Source of the DNA: Mycobacterium botniense
Lineage (GTDB): Bacteria > Actinomycetota > Actinomycetes > Mycobacteriales > Mycobacteriaceae
DNA: 64,000 bases
Assembly: GCF_010723305.1 (NCBI RefSeq)
Contig: NZ_BLKW01000002.1
Location: 1,984,001-2,048,000 of the forward strand
Reading direction: 5' to 3'
Part shown: one piece after another, positions 16,345-24,668 of the stretch
Layout of the letters: every line of letters begins with the position of its first letter
Numbering within the stretch: position 1 is the first letter of the stretch
Position numbers and translations under genes: made by a program
The notes under the pieces: generated by a model
Databases searched by the model: none
What the model was told of the DNA's origin: nothing
The model's input: only the letters and a program-made list of their open reading frames with translations

Positions 16345-17482
16345 AGCGGTAATCGTCGAAGCGGTGCGCACCCCAGTCGGCAAGCGCGACGGCGTGCTGT
16401 CGACCATGCACGCCGCTGACCTATCGGCGGTCGTGCTCAACGAATTGGTGGATCGCGCGGGCATCGGTCCCGGGATCGTCGACGACGTGATCTGGGGTTG
16501 CGTCTCACAAGTCGGTGACCAATCGAGCAATATCGGCCGCTATGCGGTGCTGGCGGCCGGCTGGCCCGAGACGGTGCCCGGCACCACCATCAACCGGGCA
16601 TGCGGCTCCAGCCAGCAAGCCCTCGACTTCGCGGTGCACGCGGTGATGTCTGGTCAGCAGGACCTCGTCATAGCCGGCGGTGTCGAGGTCATGAGCCGGG
16701 TGCCCCTGGGCGCCGCGCGGACCACGGGTATGCCCTACGGGCCGAAAGTCCTCGCCCGCTATCATGATTTCTCGTTTAACCAGGGGGTCTCCGCTGAGCT
16801 GATCGCCGCGAAGTGGGGGTTTTCCCGCACCCAGCTCGACGAGTACGCAGTGCGTTCCCACGAGCGTGCCGCGGCCGCACAGGACAGCGGCGCTTTCGAC
16901 ACCCAGATCGTGCCGGTCTGGGTCGACGGGCAACGCGTCGCCGCGGACGAAGGCGTTCGCCGCGGAACCAGCGTCGAGAAACTGGCCGCATTAAAGCCCG
17001 CGTTCGTTGAGGACGGGATGATCCACGCGGGCAACTCATCTCAGATCTCCGACGGAGCTGCGGCCCTGCTGGTGACGACACCTGCCGTGGCGCTCGAACT
17101 TGGGTTGACGCCGATGGTGCGCTACCGCGCCGGCGCGGTCACCGGCGCAGACCCGGTGCTCATGCTTACCGGCCCGATTCCGGCGACCGAGAAGGTCCTT
17201 CGCAAGGCCGGCGTTTCGCTGGCCGAAGTCGGCGTCTTCGAGGTGAACGAGGCGTTCGCGCCGGTGCCGCTGGCCTGGCTCGCCGAAACCGGCGCTGACC
17301 CGCAGCGGCTCAATCCGCTTGGCGGCGCTATCGCACTAGGACATCCCCTCGGCGCGTCCGGTGCGGTGCTGATGACCCGCATGGTGCATCACATGCGCGA
17401 CAACGGGATTCGTTACGGGTTGCAGACCATGTGCGAGGGCGGCGGCACCGCCAACGCCACGCTGGTCGAACTTGTTTCATAG
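16337..17482 (+). CDS. Acetyl-CoA acetyltransferase (thiolase)
   Basis: 381 aa degradative-type thiolase. Nucleophile Cys89 in NRACGSSQQA, GHPLGASGAV with the active-site His near 337, and a C-terminal MCEGGGTANATLVE with the second Cys. ATG 16337 fits the standard N-terminus (REAVIVEAVRTPVGKRDG); it starts inside the end of the hydratase gene. It would perform the cleavage step with CoA for the plus-strand beta-oxidation set. Confidence 0.92.
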   Translation: MREAVIVEAVRTPVGKRDGVLSTMHAADLSAVVLNELVDRAGIGPGIVDDVIWGCVSQVGDQSSNIGRYAVLAAGWPETVPGTTINRACGSSQQALDFAVHAVMSGQQDLVIAGGVEVMSRVPLGAARTTGMPYGPKVLARYHDFSFNQGVSAELIAAKWGFSRTQLDEYAVRSHERAAAAQDSGAFDTQIVPVWVDGQRVAADEGVRRGTSVEKLAALKPAFVEDGMIHAGNSSQISDGAAALLVTTPAVALELGLTPMVRYRAGAVTGADPVLMLTGPIPATEKVLRKAGVSLAEVGVFEVNEAFAPVPLAWLAETGADPQRLNPLGGAIALGHPLGASGAVLMTRMVHHMRDNGIRYGLQTMCEGGGTANATLVELVS

Positions 17483-17500
17483 AGAGTCAGAGGAGAGGCC

Positions 17501-18649
17501 GTGCGGCGAGATCTGTTCACCGAGGACCACGAGGCGTTCCGCCGGCTGGTCCGAGATGTCGTCGAAAAGGAAATCGAGCCGCATTACGCCGAGTGGGAGA
17601 AGGCCGGCCGGATGCCGCGTGAAATCTTCGAGAAGCTCGGTTCGCTGGGGATGCTGGGCATGGCCATCCCCGAGGAATACGGTGGTTCGGGGCTGCCCGA
17701 CTACCGCTACAACGTTGTCCTGCAGGAGGAGGCTGCCCGTGCCCTGGTTACGCTGGGTACCGTCCGCACCCAGCTCGAGGTGATCCTGCCGTACTTTCTG
17801 CACTACACCAACGCCACGCAACGGCGACGCTGGTTTCCCGGGCTGGCTGCCGGCACGCTGCTGACCGCGATCGCGATGACCGAGCCCGGCACCGGCTCCG
17901 ATCTTGCGGGGATCCGCACGACGGCGGTGCGCCGCGGCGACGACTATGTGCTGAACGGCGCTAAGACCTTCATCACCGGCGGCCTGCTCGCCGACCTGGT
18001 CATCGTGGTGGCACGAACGTCGACCGATCCGGACAACCGTCGGCACGGGCTGACGCTTCTGGTGGTCGAAGACGGTATGCCCGGCTTCGTCAAGGGGCGT
18101 GCCCTGGACAAGATGGGCTGCAAAGTACAAGACACCGCCGAACTGTCCTTCACCGATGTTCGGGTCCCGGTGGCCAACCGGCTGGGCGAGGAGGGTCGGG
18201 CCTTCGAATACCTCACGCACAACCTGCCCCAGGAGCGGATGACGGTAGCCGTCGGTTCGGTGGCACAAGCTCGGGCAGCGGTGGACACGACCATCGAATA
18301 TGTCAAGGGGCGCAAGGCATTCGGGACAACCGTCGCGTCTTTTCAGAACACCAAGTTCGAGCTGGCGGCAATGGCGGCAGAGGTCGAAGCGGCCCAGGCC
18401 ATGCTTGACCGTGCGATCATCGAGCTCGTCGCCGGTCAACTCTCGGGTGCCGACGCGGCGAAGGTGAAGTTGTTCTGCACCGAAATGCAGGGTCGTGTCG
18501 TGGACCGCTGTCTGCAACTTTTCGGCGGCTACGGCTACATGATGGAGTACCCGATCGCCCGGCTGTACACCGATGCCCGGGTCGCCCGGATCTACGCGGG
18601 GACGAGCGAGGTGATGAAGGTGATCATCGCCAAGTCGCTGGGACTGTGA
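17501..18649 (+). CDS. Acyl-CoA dehydrogenase
   Basis: 382 aa, starting GTG 17501 after an AGAGGAG-type ribosome site. Typical blocks: MTEPGTGSDLAGI, LNGAKTFITGG, KGRKAFGTTVASFQN, QLFGGYGYMMEYPIARLYTDARV and IYAGTSEVMKVIIAKSL. This ending is that of long/very-long-chain dehydrogenases. It closes the block 12974-18649 and lies 96 bp before the next TetR gene. Confidence 0.92.
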   Translation: MRRDLFTEDHEAFRRLVRDVVEKEIEPHYAEWEKAGRMPREIFEKLGSLGMLGMAIPEEYGGSGLPDYRYNVVLQEEAARALVTLGTVRTQLEVILPYFLHYTNATQRRRWFPGLAAGTLLTAIAMTEPGTGSDLAGIRTTAVRRGDDYVLNGAKTFITGGLLADLVIVVARTSTDPDNRRHGLTLLVVEDGMPGFVKGRALDKMGCKVQDTAELSFTDVRVPVANRLGEEGRAFEYLTHNLPQERMTVAVGSVAQARAAVDTTIEYVKGRKAFGTTVASFQNTKFELAAMAAEVEAAQAMLDRAIIELVAGQLSGADAAKVKLFCTEMQGRVVDRCLQLFGGYGYMMEYPIARLYTDARVARIYAGTSEVMKVIIAKSLGL

Positions 18650-18695
18650 CGGGCGACCGGGAAAACCTTCGGTGAGACTCTTGTCACAGGGATCA

Positions 18696-18727
18696 AACCA
18701 ACCTACTGTGTGTTCACTAGGTTGGTT
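18696..18727. promoter_or_regulatory. 32-bp inverted repeat operator of the second TetR gene
   Basis: Perfect 10-bp arms AACCAACCTA (18696-18705) and TAGGTTGGTT (18718-18727) around 12 bp, ending 17 bp before the TetR start at 18745. Position and symmetry suggest autoregulation. The sequence is unrelated to the GAGAAT sites, so this regulator probably has its own target set. Confidence 0.7.
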
Positions 18728-18744
18728 ATCCGCAGAGGAGTTCC

Positions 18745-19359
18745 GTGCCCGGCGCACCCAGTTCGCGGCGCTATGACACGCTGCTCGCCAAGGGCGAGGA
18801 CCGCAAGCAGCGTATCCTTGAGGTCGCTCAGCGGCTTTTGACCCGCAAGGGCTGGCGCAACACCACGCTGGCCCAGATCGCACGCGAAGCCGGGGTCAGC
18901 CCCGCGGGCCTTCTGCATCATTTCGAGTCCAAAGAGCAGCTGCTGCACGCGGTGCTCGACATCCGCGATGCCGACGACGACGCCCACGCTAACCGCGCGG
19001 GCGACCTTATCGCCGAGATTGCGCGGGTGCCCGAGCGGTTCGACCGGACGCCCGAGCTCATGGGTGCGTTCACCGTGCTGTTGGTGGAGAACCTTCTCCC
19101 GGATGCTCCGCTGCATGATCGTCTGCTCAACCGGTATCGGGACGCGGTCGGCATTGTCGCTGAGCTCATCCGGCGCGGCCAGGAGTCGGGCCGCTATCGC
19201 GCGGACATGGACCCCGCCACCAAGGCAGTGGAAATTATCGCCTTCGTTAACGGAATGGAGACCACATGGTTGCTCGATCCCTCGATACCGCTGACCGAGG
19301 TGTTCAAGGGGTACGCCGAGTCGCTGGCTCGCGATTTTGCCCGGCCGAGCCGGACATGA
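18745..19359 (+). CDS. TetR/AcrR family transcriptional regulator
   Basis: 204 aa. The DNA-binding domain covers about residues 18-65, with the helix-turn-helix TTLAQIAREAGVSPAGLLHHF (40-60), a strong TetR match; the rest is a ligand domain of no assigned class. GTG 18745 follows GAGGAG. A 32-bp inverted repeat lies in its promoter. The stop overlaps the next gene by 4 bp (ATGA). Targets could include the beta-oxidation genes just upstream and the coupled gene downstream; neither is proven. Confidence 0.9.
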   Translation: MPGAPSSRRYDTLLAKGEDRKQRILEVAQRLLTRKGWRNTTLAQIAREAGVSPAGLLHHFESKEQLLHAVLDIRDADDDAHANRAGDLIAEIARVPERFDRTPELMGAFTVLLVENLLPDAPLHDRLLNRYRDAVGIVAELIRRGQESGRYRADMDPATKAVEIIAFVNGMETTWLLDPSIPLTEVFKGYAESLARDFARPSRT

Positions 19360-19862
19360 GATACCGGCTCGACGTTGTCGCGCCCACTGTCGCCGACGTG
19401 GTGCGGTTCGCCGGTGGATGGCTGTTCGACCGGGCGATGGCCGGATGGGACGTGACGGTTCTTGTCGCCGGGCACCCCGACGGGCGGCCGTTGCAGATTT
19501 TGGGCGCCCAGACACGTGACCTCGAACACGTGCTGGCGGCGGGCGAGCAGTGGCCGCGTCCGCAGACGTTGGCGGTGGCCGCAGATCTATTCAGATGCGA
19601 CTCGCGGGTGCGACGCGGCGTGCTACAGGCGCTCGACCACGGGATCACTGAAGTGACGCTGTGGGGGGAGACATGGCCGGCCGAGCTTGATGCCAGCGTC
19701 GGGTGGGTGCGGCATCAGCTGAGCGCGGCCGCGCAAGCTTTCAAGGCTCAGGCCCTCGCGGCTGCCGCGATGTCCGAGACCCCGGTCGGGTCCACCGAAA
19801 CTTTTCGCACCGGGATCATGGCATCCCCTTCGGTGGCCGCTGATCTGGTTCCAGCCAGCTGA
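19356..19862 (+). CDS. Protein of unknown function, translationally coupled to TetR
   Basis: 168 aa. ATG 19356 overlaps the TetR stop (ATGA), so both come from one message. The N-terminal 100 residues look like a compact alpha/beta fold (YRLDVVAPTVADVVRFAGG; WDVTVLVAGHP; LQILGAQTRDLEHVL), and the end is Ala-rich and probably helical or loose. No membrane segment and no enzyme motif that I can name. Coupling to a regulator suggests a modulator or sensor, but that is a guess. Confidence 0.75.
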   Translation: MRYRLDVVAPTVADVVRFAGGWLFDRAMAGWDVTVLVAGHPDGRPLQILGAQTRDLEHVLAAGEQWPRPQTLAVAADLFRCDSRVRRGVLQALDHGITEVTLWGETWPAELDASVGWVRHQLSAAAQAFKAQALAAAAMSETPVGSTETFRTGIMASPSVAADLVPAS

Positions 19863-20241
19863 GTTGCCGGCCAAATGCTGCCGGCATCTTCGCATCACCG
19901 CCGTGCGCCCGTGCCGTGACAGCGGGGTGGAACTTCACGGACACAGTCCGTGGCGGCGTGTCGGCAAGAACCCCGATCACCGTCAGTGCGTCATCGGTGC
20001 CGGCAGGCGCGGTCATCAGGCCGCGACGCGCGACGTCGTGATCATCACCCCGAAAGACCAGTGCCCGTCGGCCCACGCCCGTGGGCAGCAGCAAGCTCGC
20101 CGTCGTCGTCGAGCGTGCCCGGATGCGCGCGTTGCGCGGGCATCAACGCATCGCGGTCAGCCGTCGTTGACGGCGACAAGCAGGTATGGAAACCTAATAT
20201 TCATTGATGAGAGGACAATTCTCATCAGTGGAGATTGCTGA
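19863..20241. other. Gap before the P450-ferredoxin operon, no clear gene
   Basis: 379 bp. Open frames exist on both strands. The minus-strand one at 19816-20094 has a somewhat protein-like stretch (DDALTVIGVLADTPPRTVSV) but no start context and no family match, and it runs into the neighbour. It may be the wreck of a gene. The last 40 bp hold operator site D. Confidence 0.45.
20205..20227. promoter_or_regulatory. GAGA-type palindromic operator (site D)
   Basis: TGATGAGA-GGACAAT-TCTCATCA, perfect 8-bp arms with 7 bp between. Its core GAGAGGACAATTCTC has the same 15-bp geometry as the other GAGAAT sites. It ends 14 bp before the P450 start at 20242. Confidence 0.6.
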
Positions 20242-21528
20242 ATGGAGCAATGGATAGTGAACGATCTCACCGAGTTGGACTTCTTCCGCGACGACCGGCT
20301 AGTGGAGAACCCCTACCCGTACTTCGAGGCCTTGCGGCGGCAGTGCCCGGTGCTGCGTGAACCGCACCACGGTGTGACGATGGTGACCGGCTGGGACGAG
20401 GCGGTAGAGGTGTTCAACGATGCCTCGACGTTCTCGTCGTGCATCTCGGTGACCGGTCCGTTCCCGGGGTTCCCGGTTCCCCTCGAGGGCGATGATGTGA
20501 CGGACCTCATCGAGCAGCATCGTGATGAGCTGCCTTTCAGCGATCAGCTGCCGACGCTTGACCCGCCGACCCACACCAATCACCGCGCGCTGCTGATGCG
20601 GTTGATCACTCCCAAGCGCCTCAAAGAGAATGAGGACGCGATGTGGATGCTGGCCGATCGCGTGCTGGATACTTTCCTGGCCGGCGGCGAGGGCGAGTTC
20701 ATCAAGGGGTTTGCCGCTCCTTTCACACTTTTCGTGATAGCCGATCTGCTCGGTGTCCCCGACGATGATCGCGACGACTTCGTTAAAAACTTGCACCGCA
20801 ACGTCGGTGGCGGCCTCGGCAGTACCGAGGGTGAGTCCCTGGCACACAGTCCCCTGGAATTCATTTACGGGCGCTTTGCCAACTACATCGAGGATCGGCG
20901 CCGCGAACCGCGCGATGATGTGCTAACCGGCCTGGCGACCGCAACGTTCCCTGACGGTTCGACACCGGATGTCACCGATGTCGCCCGCGTCGCCACCAAC
21001 GTCTTCTCGGCGGGGCAGGAGACCACGGTGCGCCTGCTCGGTGCCGCGCTGCAGGTGCTCGGCGAGCGCCCGGATATTCAGCAGCTGCTCCGCAAAGATC
21101 GCAGCTGCATTCCTAACTTCATCGAAGAGACGTTGCGGATAGAAAGCCCGGTCAAAGGCGATTTTCGGCTATCGCGTGTGCCGACTGTCGTGGGCGGCGT
21201 CGATATCGCGGCCGGTTCCACTGTGATGGTGCTGCAAGGCGCCGCCAACCGCGATCCGCGCCGATTCGAGGATCCGGACACATTCGATCCCGCCCGCAAG
21301 AACGCCCGCCAGCATTTGGCGTTCGGACGCGGGATCCACAGTTGTCCGGGAGCACCGCTGGCGCGCGCCGAAAGCCGGGTGGCAATCGAACGATTGCTGG
21401 ATCGGACGAGCGAGATCAGAATCTCTGAGCGTATGCACGGTTCAGCCGATGACCGCCGCTATAACTATGTCCCGACCTACATCCTGCGCGGCCTGACCGA
21501 ACTGCACCTGGAGTTCGACCCGGCATGA
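20242..21528 (+). CDS. Cytochrome P450
   Basis: 428 aa. I-helix AGQETT (257-262), ExxR E296-T-L-R299, heme loop FGRGIHSCPG with Cys368. ATG 20242 comes 14 bp after operator site D. The stop overlaps the following ferredoxin by 4 bp (ATGA), so the natural electron donor is encoded next door. It is a clear paralog of the P450 at 58948-60225, sharing KENEDxMWxLADR, the AGQETT region, and a C-terminus reading YxPTYILRGLxELHLxF. Substrate unknown. Confidence 0.93.
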   Translation: MEQWIVNDLTELDFFRDDRLVENPYPYFEALRRQCPVLREPHHGVTMVTGWDEAVEVFNDASTFSSCISVTGPFPGFPVPLEGDDVTDLIEQHRDELPFSDQLPTLDPPTHTNHRALLMRLITPKRLKENEDAMWMLADRVLDTFLAGGEGEFIKGFAAPFTLFVIADLLGVPDDDRDDFVKNLHRNVGGGLGSTEGESLAHSPLEFIYGRFANYIEDRRREPRDDVLTGLATATFPDGSTPDVTDVARVATNVFSAGQETTVRLLGAALQVLGERPDIQQLLRKDRSCIPNFIEETLRIESPVKGDFRLSRVPTVVGGVDIAAGSTVMVLQGAANRDPRRFEDPDTFDPARKNARQHLAFGRGIHSCPGAPLARAESRVAIERLLDRTSEIRISERMHGSADDRRYNYVPTYILRGLTELHLEFDPA

Positions 21529-21713
21529 AAGTCACAGTTGATGACCAGCTCTGCCGCGGTCACGGTGTGTGCGTTTCCGTTTGCCCGGAAGTATTCAGGC
21601 TGACCGACGACGGCTATTCGGAGGTATATCTGTCCGAGGTTCCCGCCGACCGCGAGGCCGCGGCCAGAGACGCTATCGAAAACTGTCCCGAGCAAGCCAT
21701 CAGCGAGACCTGA
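21525..21713 (+). CDS. Ferredoxin for P450 ([3Fe-4S] type)
   Basis: 62 aa. Cys10, Cys16 and Cys54 are the three ligands of a P450-type [3Fe-4S] ferredoxin; His13 stands where a [4Fe-4S] protein would have its second Cys. An extra Cys20 (VSVCP) remains from the ancestral CxxxCP motif. Start overlaps the P450 stop. It should carry electrons from a reductase to the adjacent P450. No ferredoxin reductase is adjacent. Confidence 0.92.
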   Translation: MKVTVDDQLCRGHGVCVSVCPEVFRLTDDGYSEVYLSEVPADREAAARDAIENCPEQAISET

Positions 21714-21730
21714 GCCCGATCGGAGATCGA

Positions 21731-22036
21731 ATGCCTAAGGGATACATCATTTTGACCGAAGCCATCAAAGATCCGGAAGGAATGAAGGCTTACGCCCGGG
21801 CGGCGGGTGCAGCGATGGGCGGTGTGAACATTCTTGCGGTGGATACCGCGCCGCAGGTCATCGAGGGCGACTGGCATGGCGACCAGACGGTCGTGCTCGA
21901 ATTCGAGTCGGTGGACGCAGCCCGCACATGGTATGAGTCCGAGGGCTACCAAAAAGCGGCAAAACTGCGGCAGGCCGCTGCTGACTGCAACGCCGTCATC
22001 GTCAGTGGATTTGAGCCTGCCCCGGCGGGTGGTTGA
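21731..22036 (+). CDS. DUF1330 family protein
   Basis: 101 aa, ferredoxin-like alpha/beta fold of the DUF1330 family: N-terminal GYIILTEAIKDPEGMKAYA, central QVIEGDWHGDQTVVLEFESVDAARTWYESEGYQ. These small proteins often sit in catabolic operons; their reaction is not established. It follows the ferredoxin by 17 bp and closes the three-gene operon under site D. Confidence 0.88.
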   Translation: MPKGYIILTEAIKDPEGMKAYARAAGAAMGGVNILAVDTAPQVIEGDWHGDQTVVLEFESVDAARTWYESEGYQKAAKLRQAAADCNAVIVSGFEPAPAGG

Positions 22037-22147
22037 TTCGCTCGTCGGGTGCGCACCGCGGCGCGGATCAACCTGACACGGTTGTTCGGTTGTGCGCTCA
22101 CCCTCGCGGCGGTTGACCGGACTGCGTTCGGTGATCTCCCCGATGCG

Positions 22148-22939
22148 CTAGGGCATCTCGGCGATGACGCTGTCCAGGGCGCCGAGATCGGTACCAAGTT
22201 CAGCAGTGAACGCGCGGACAACGGCCACATCCTTACCGAGGAATTCGGCTGCTGTTTGGACAAACGACGCGACCGACCCCCGCGCCGCAACAATGTCGAG
22301 CACCCGGCTTCCGGCGCTGCCGTGAGGCAGCGCAGCCAGCAACGCCGACTCGGGCACACCAAGCCGGGCACCCAGCCGCACGGATTCTGCGAGCAGCCCG
22401 ATGTGGGCGGCAAAGAGCGCGTTGTTGATCAGCTTGACCTTCTGTCCGACACCGAGCGGCCCCACGTGAAGCACCGGATCGCCGTAGCAGCCCAGCACTT
22501 TCCGCAAGCGCGCCACCGGGCCGTCGTCACCGCCCACGAATAGGGTCAACCTGCCCGACGCCGCGTCGTGCGGACCTCCACTCACCGGGGCGTCGACGAC
22601 GTCGACCTGATACGGCGCCGCACGGTCGGCGATGGCCTCGAGCGTGCGCGGACTTGCGGTGGTGTGCACCGCCAGCGCTGAGCCGGGCGGCATGCTGGCC
22701 AGCAGGTCGCTGCCTAGAGCGACCTGCCGCAGTTGCTCGTCACTGAAAACGCACACCACGACGACGTCGGCGCGCATACCGACACCGGCCAAGCCGGACG
22801 CCGGATAGGCACCCATGTCCGCGATGTCACGAAGCTTTTCGGGGGACCGCCCGAACACCCGGACATCGTGGCCGGCGCCGACTAGCCGCGCGACCATGGG
22901 CCGGCCCATTCGGCCCATTCCGATGAATCCGACCTTCAC
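22148..22939 (-). CDS. NAD(P)-dependent 3-hydroxyisobutyrate dehydrogenase-like protein (copy 1)
   Basis: 263 aa beta-hydroxyacid dehydrogenase. Rossmann motif GFIGMGRMGRPM (4-15), substrate loop DAPVSGGPHDAASG, and GQKVKLINN with the catalytic Lys. ATG 22939 overlaps the stop of the sister gene by 4 bp. It is last in the six-gene minus-strand operon. It would oxidise a hydroxyacid or reduce a semialdehyde/imine. The direct neighbour is a paralog, so the two may act on successive or stereo-different substrates. Confidence 0.88.
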   Translation of the reverse strand: MKVGFIGMGRMGRPMVARLVGAGHDVRVFGRSPEKLRDIADMGAYPASGLAGVGMRADVVVVCVFSDEQLRQVALGSDLLASMPPGSALAVHTTASPRTLEAIADRAAPYQVDVVDAPVSGGPHDAASGRLTLFVGGDDGPVARLRKVLGCYGDPVLHVGPLGVGQKVKLINNALFAAHIGLLAESVRLGARLGVPESALLAALPHGSAGSRVLDIVAARGSVASFVQTAAEFLGKDVAVVRAFTAELGTDLGALDSVIAEMP

Positions 22940-23751
22940 CGGGGATGGCCCATCAGCACCAGTGCTGCGTCGGCCGCGTCGAGCACGACCGCCGGTGCGG
23001 CTGCTGCGTGTTCGGCAAGGTCGGCGATCAGCCGAACATCTTTACGCAGCAGCGAGCCCGCGTAACCAGCAAGGCGTTCGAGACCACCGGTTCCGCCAAG
23101 CGCATTGAGCGCGAAACTGTTTCCGCTACCGCGCGAAAGGACCTCGGTGAGACCACCCGCGGAGACACCCAGCGCCTGTCCCAGTGACAACGTCGTCGCG
23201 GCCGCGCCCAGGTTAGCGGTGAACAACAGGTTGTTGAGCAGCTTGGTAGTTTGTCCGCTGCCCAGCCCGCCGAGATGGATGACGGCGTCGGCGTAGCTTT
23301 CGAACACTGGCCGGCACCGTTCGACCACGCCGGGATCGCCACCTGCCATCACCAGCAGGCGGCCTTCCGCAGCTGCGGGACCACCGCCGCTCACCGGAGC
23401 ATCGACAACTGAGACATCCTGTGCACCAGCTTTTTCCGCTAGCTCTAAACACGTATTGGGATGTACTGTGCTGTGGACGGCGATCACACTTCCCGGTTTG
23501 ACGCCGGCGAGCACGCCGTGCTCACCGCCGACAACGTCCTCGACATCGGCGTCGCCGACGACACAAAGGCAGATCAAGTCGCTGGCCGCGGCGAGTTCGG
23601 CCGGTGATCGGGCAACCCTGGCTGCGGTGTTGGCGAACGGTTCGACTGACGCCGGCCGGCGCGCCCACAGTGTCATCGGATAGCCGGCGTCGATGATTCG
23701 CCGCGCCATAGGGCCGCCCTGACTGCCCAGCCCGATGAATCCGACACGCAT
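22936..23751 (-). CDS. NAD(P)-dependent 3-hydroxyisobutyrate dehydrogenase-like protein (copy 2)
   Basis: 271 aa. GFIGLGSQGGPM (4-15), DAPVSGGGPAAAEGR, and GQTTKLLNN with the catalytic Lys. ATG 23751 shares one base with the stop of the hydrolase upstream and overlaps copy 1 downstream; the open frame extends much further upstream but only as a shadow of the hydrolase gene. It resembles copy 1 throughout, indicating an old tandem duplication. Confidence 0.88.
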   Translation of the reverse strand: MRVGFIGLGSQGGPMARRIIDAGYPMTLWARRPASVEPFANTAARVARSPAELAAASDLICLCVVGDADVEDVVGGEHGVLAGVKPGSVIAVHSTVHPNTCLELAEKAGAQDVSVVDAPVSGGGPAAAEGRLLVMAGGDPGVVERCRPVFESYADAVIHLGGLGSGQTTKLLNNLLFTANLGAAATTLSLGQALGVSAGGLTEVLSRGSGNSFALNALGGTGGLERLAGYAGSLLRKDVRLIADLAEHAAAAPAVVLDAADAALVLMGHPR

Positions 23752-24668
23752 CAACCGTCCTCCACATCGGTGGTAAGCCCGACGGCAGCGGGGTGCTGGC
23801 GGGCCAAGAGACATTCCTCGACGAACGAAAACACCTTCAAGTGATAGGCGGCAGCCGCGTGACCGAGGCTGAGATTGTGGCCCGCTCCCAGTTGCCTGTT
23901 GATGACAAAACGAGGCGACGCCGAGAACATCGCGGCAATCTCGGCCAGTGCCGGCGGATCGGACCGCCACACCTTTTCGTGTTCGGCATAACTGAACTGC
24001 ACCGGAACCCGTACCTTTGCAGCCAGTGCCGGAAAGTCGTGGCGAGGCCAGTCGCTGACCATTGTTTGCTCATACGGCGCGCCCGGGGATGCGTTGGTGA
24101 TGCCGGTGAGGACGTTCGCCGGGTACAGCTGAGGCGGATACCACAACAGCTCGCGCAGTCCCGGGGGCCGGTGGTCAAGGCGCGCCGCCGCCAGGATGTC
24201 GTGGACCGGCTCGCAGTAGTGCCTGCCGGTCCCGGCCAGCTCGATGCCCAACACACGTTCTGATCGGCGAGGGCGCCGGCCATCGGTCGCCATCCGCAGC
24301 GCCAGTTCGCACCCGTTTGAGTGAGCCACGACGAACAACCCCGCCCCGCGCGGCTGTTCGCCAAGAATCCGCTCCACTGCCCCGTAGGCAAGATCGACCC
24401 GTTGCCCGGGATGCGCCATCGCCTCCGGGTAGAGGGCAGAACTGCCGTAGCCGGGCCGGTCAAGCGCGATCACCGTGAACCCCAGGGCCGCACCCGTGCG
24501 CAGCAGCGACAACGGCGGGTGACCCGGGCAGTCGAAATACTGCGACGTCGTGCCCCCGCCATGCAGCGCTAGCACCACCGCGCGCGGGTGCGGCACCGCG
24601 GCGACCAACGCGGACATCGGCACACCGTCGACATTGACAACCCGGGGCCGGGGGGCGGCCACACTCAT
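23751..24668 (-). CDS. Alpha/beta hydrolase
   Basis: 305 aa. Oxyanion segment LALHGGGTTSQYFD (34-46), nucleophile elbow VVAHSNGCE with Ser117 (Ala replaces the usual first Gly of GxSxG), and a C-terminal catalytic His in GAGHNLSLGH. The start overlaps the stop of the DUF35-thiolase gene by 4 bp. Could hydrolyse an ester, lactone or CoA-thioester in this operon's pathway. No signal peptide, so cytosolic. Confidence 0.88.
   Translation of the reverse strand: MSVAAPRPRVVNVDGVPMSALVAAVPHPRAVVLALHGGGTTSQYFDCPGHPPLSLLRTGAALGFTVIALDRPGYGSSALYPEAMAHPGQRVDLAYGAVERILGEQPRGAGLFVVAHSNGCELALRMATDGRRPRRSERVLGIELAGTGRHYCEPVHDILAAARLDHRPPGLRELLWYPPQLYPANVLTGITNASPGAPYEQTMVSDWPRHDFPALAAKVRVPVQFSYAEHEKVWRSDPPALAEIAAMFSASPRFVINRQLGAGHNLSLGHAAAAYHLKVFSFVEECLLARQHPAAVGLTTDVEDG

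Noticed and set aside
17477..18883. 468-codon antisense frame over the dehydrogenase and TetR start
   Set aside because: Spans two clear plus-strand genes and their promoter; composition typical of a shadow.
19864..20241. Plus-strand frame of about 125 codons before the P450
   Set aside because: Arg/His-rich, runs through operator site D, no family features.
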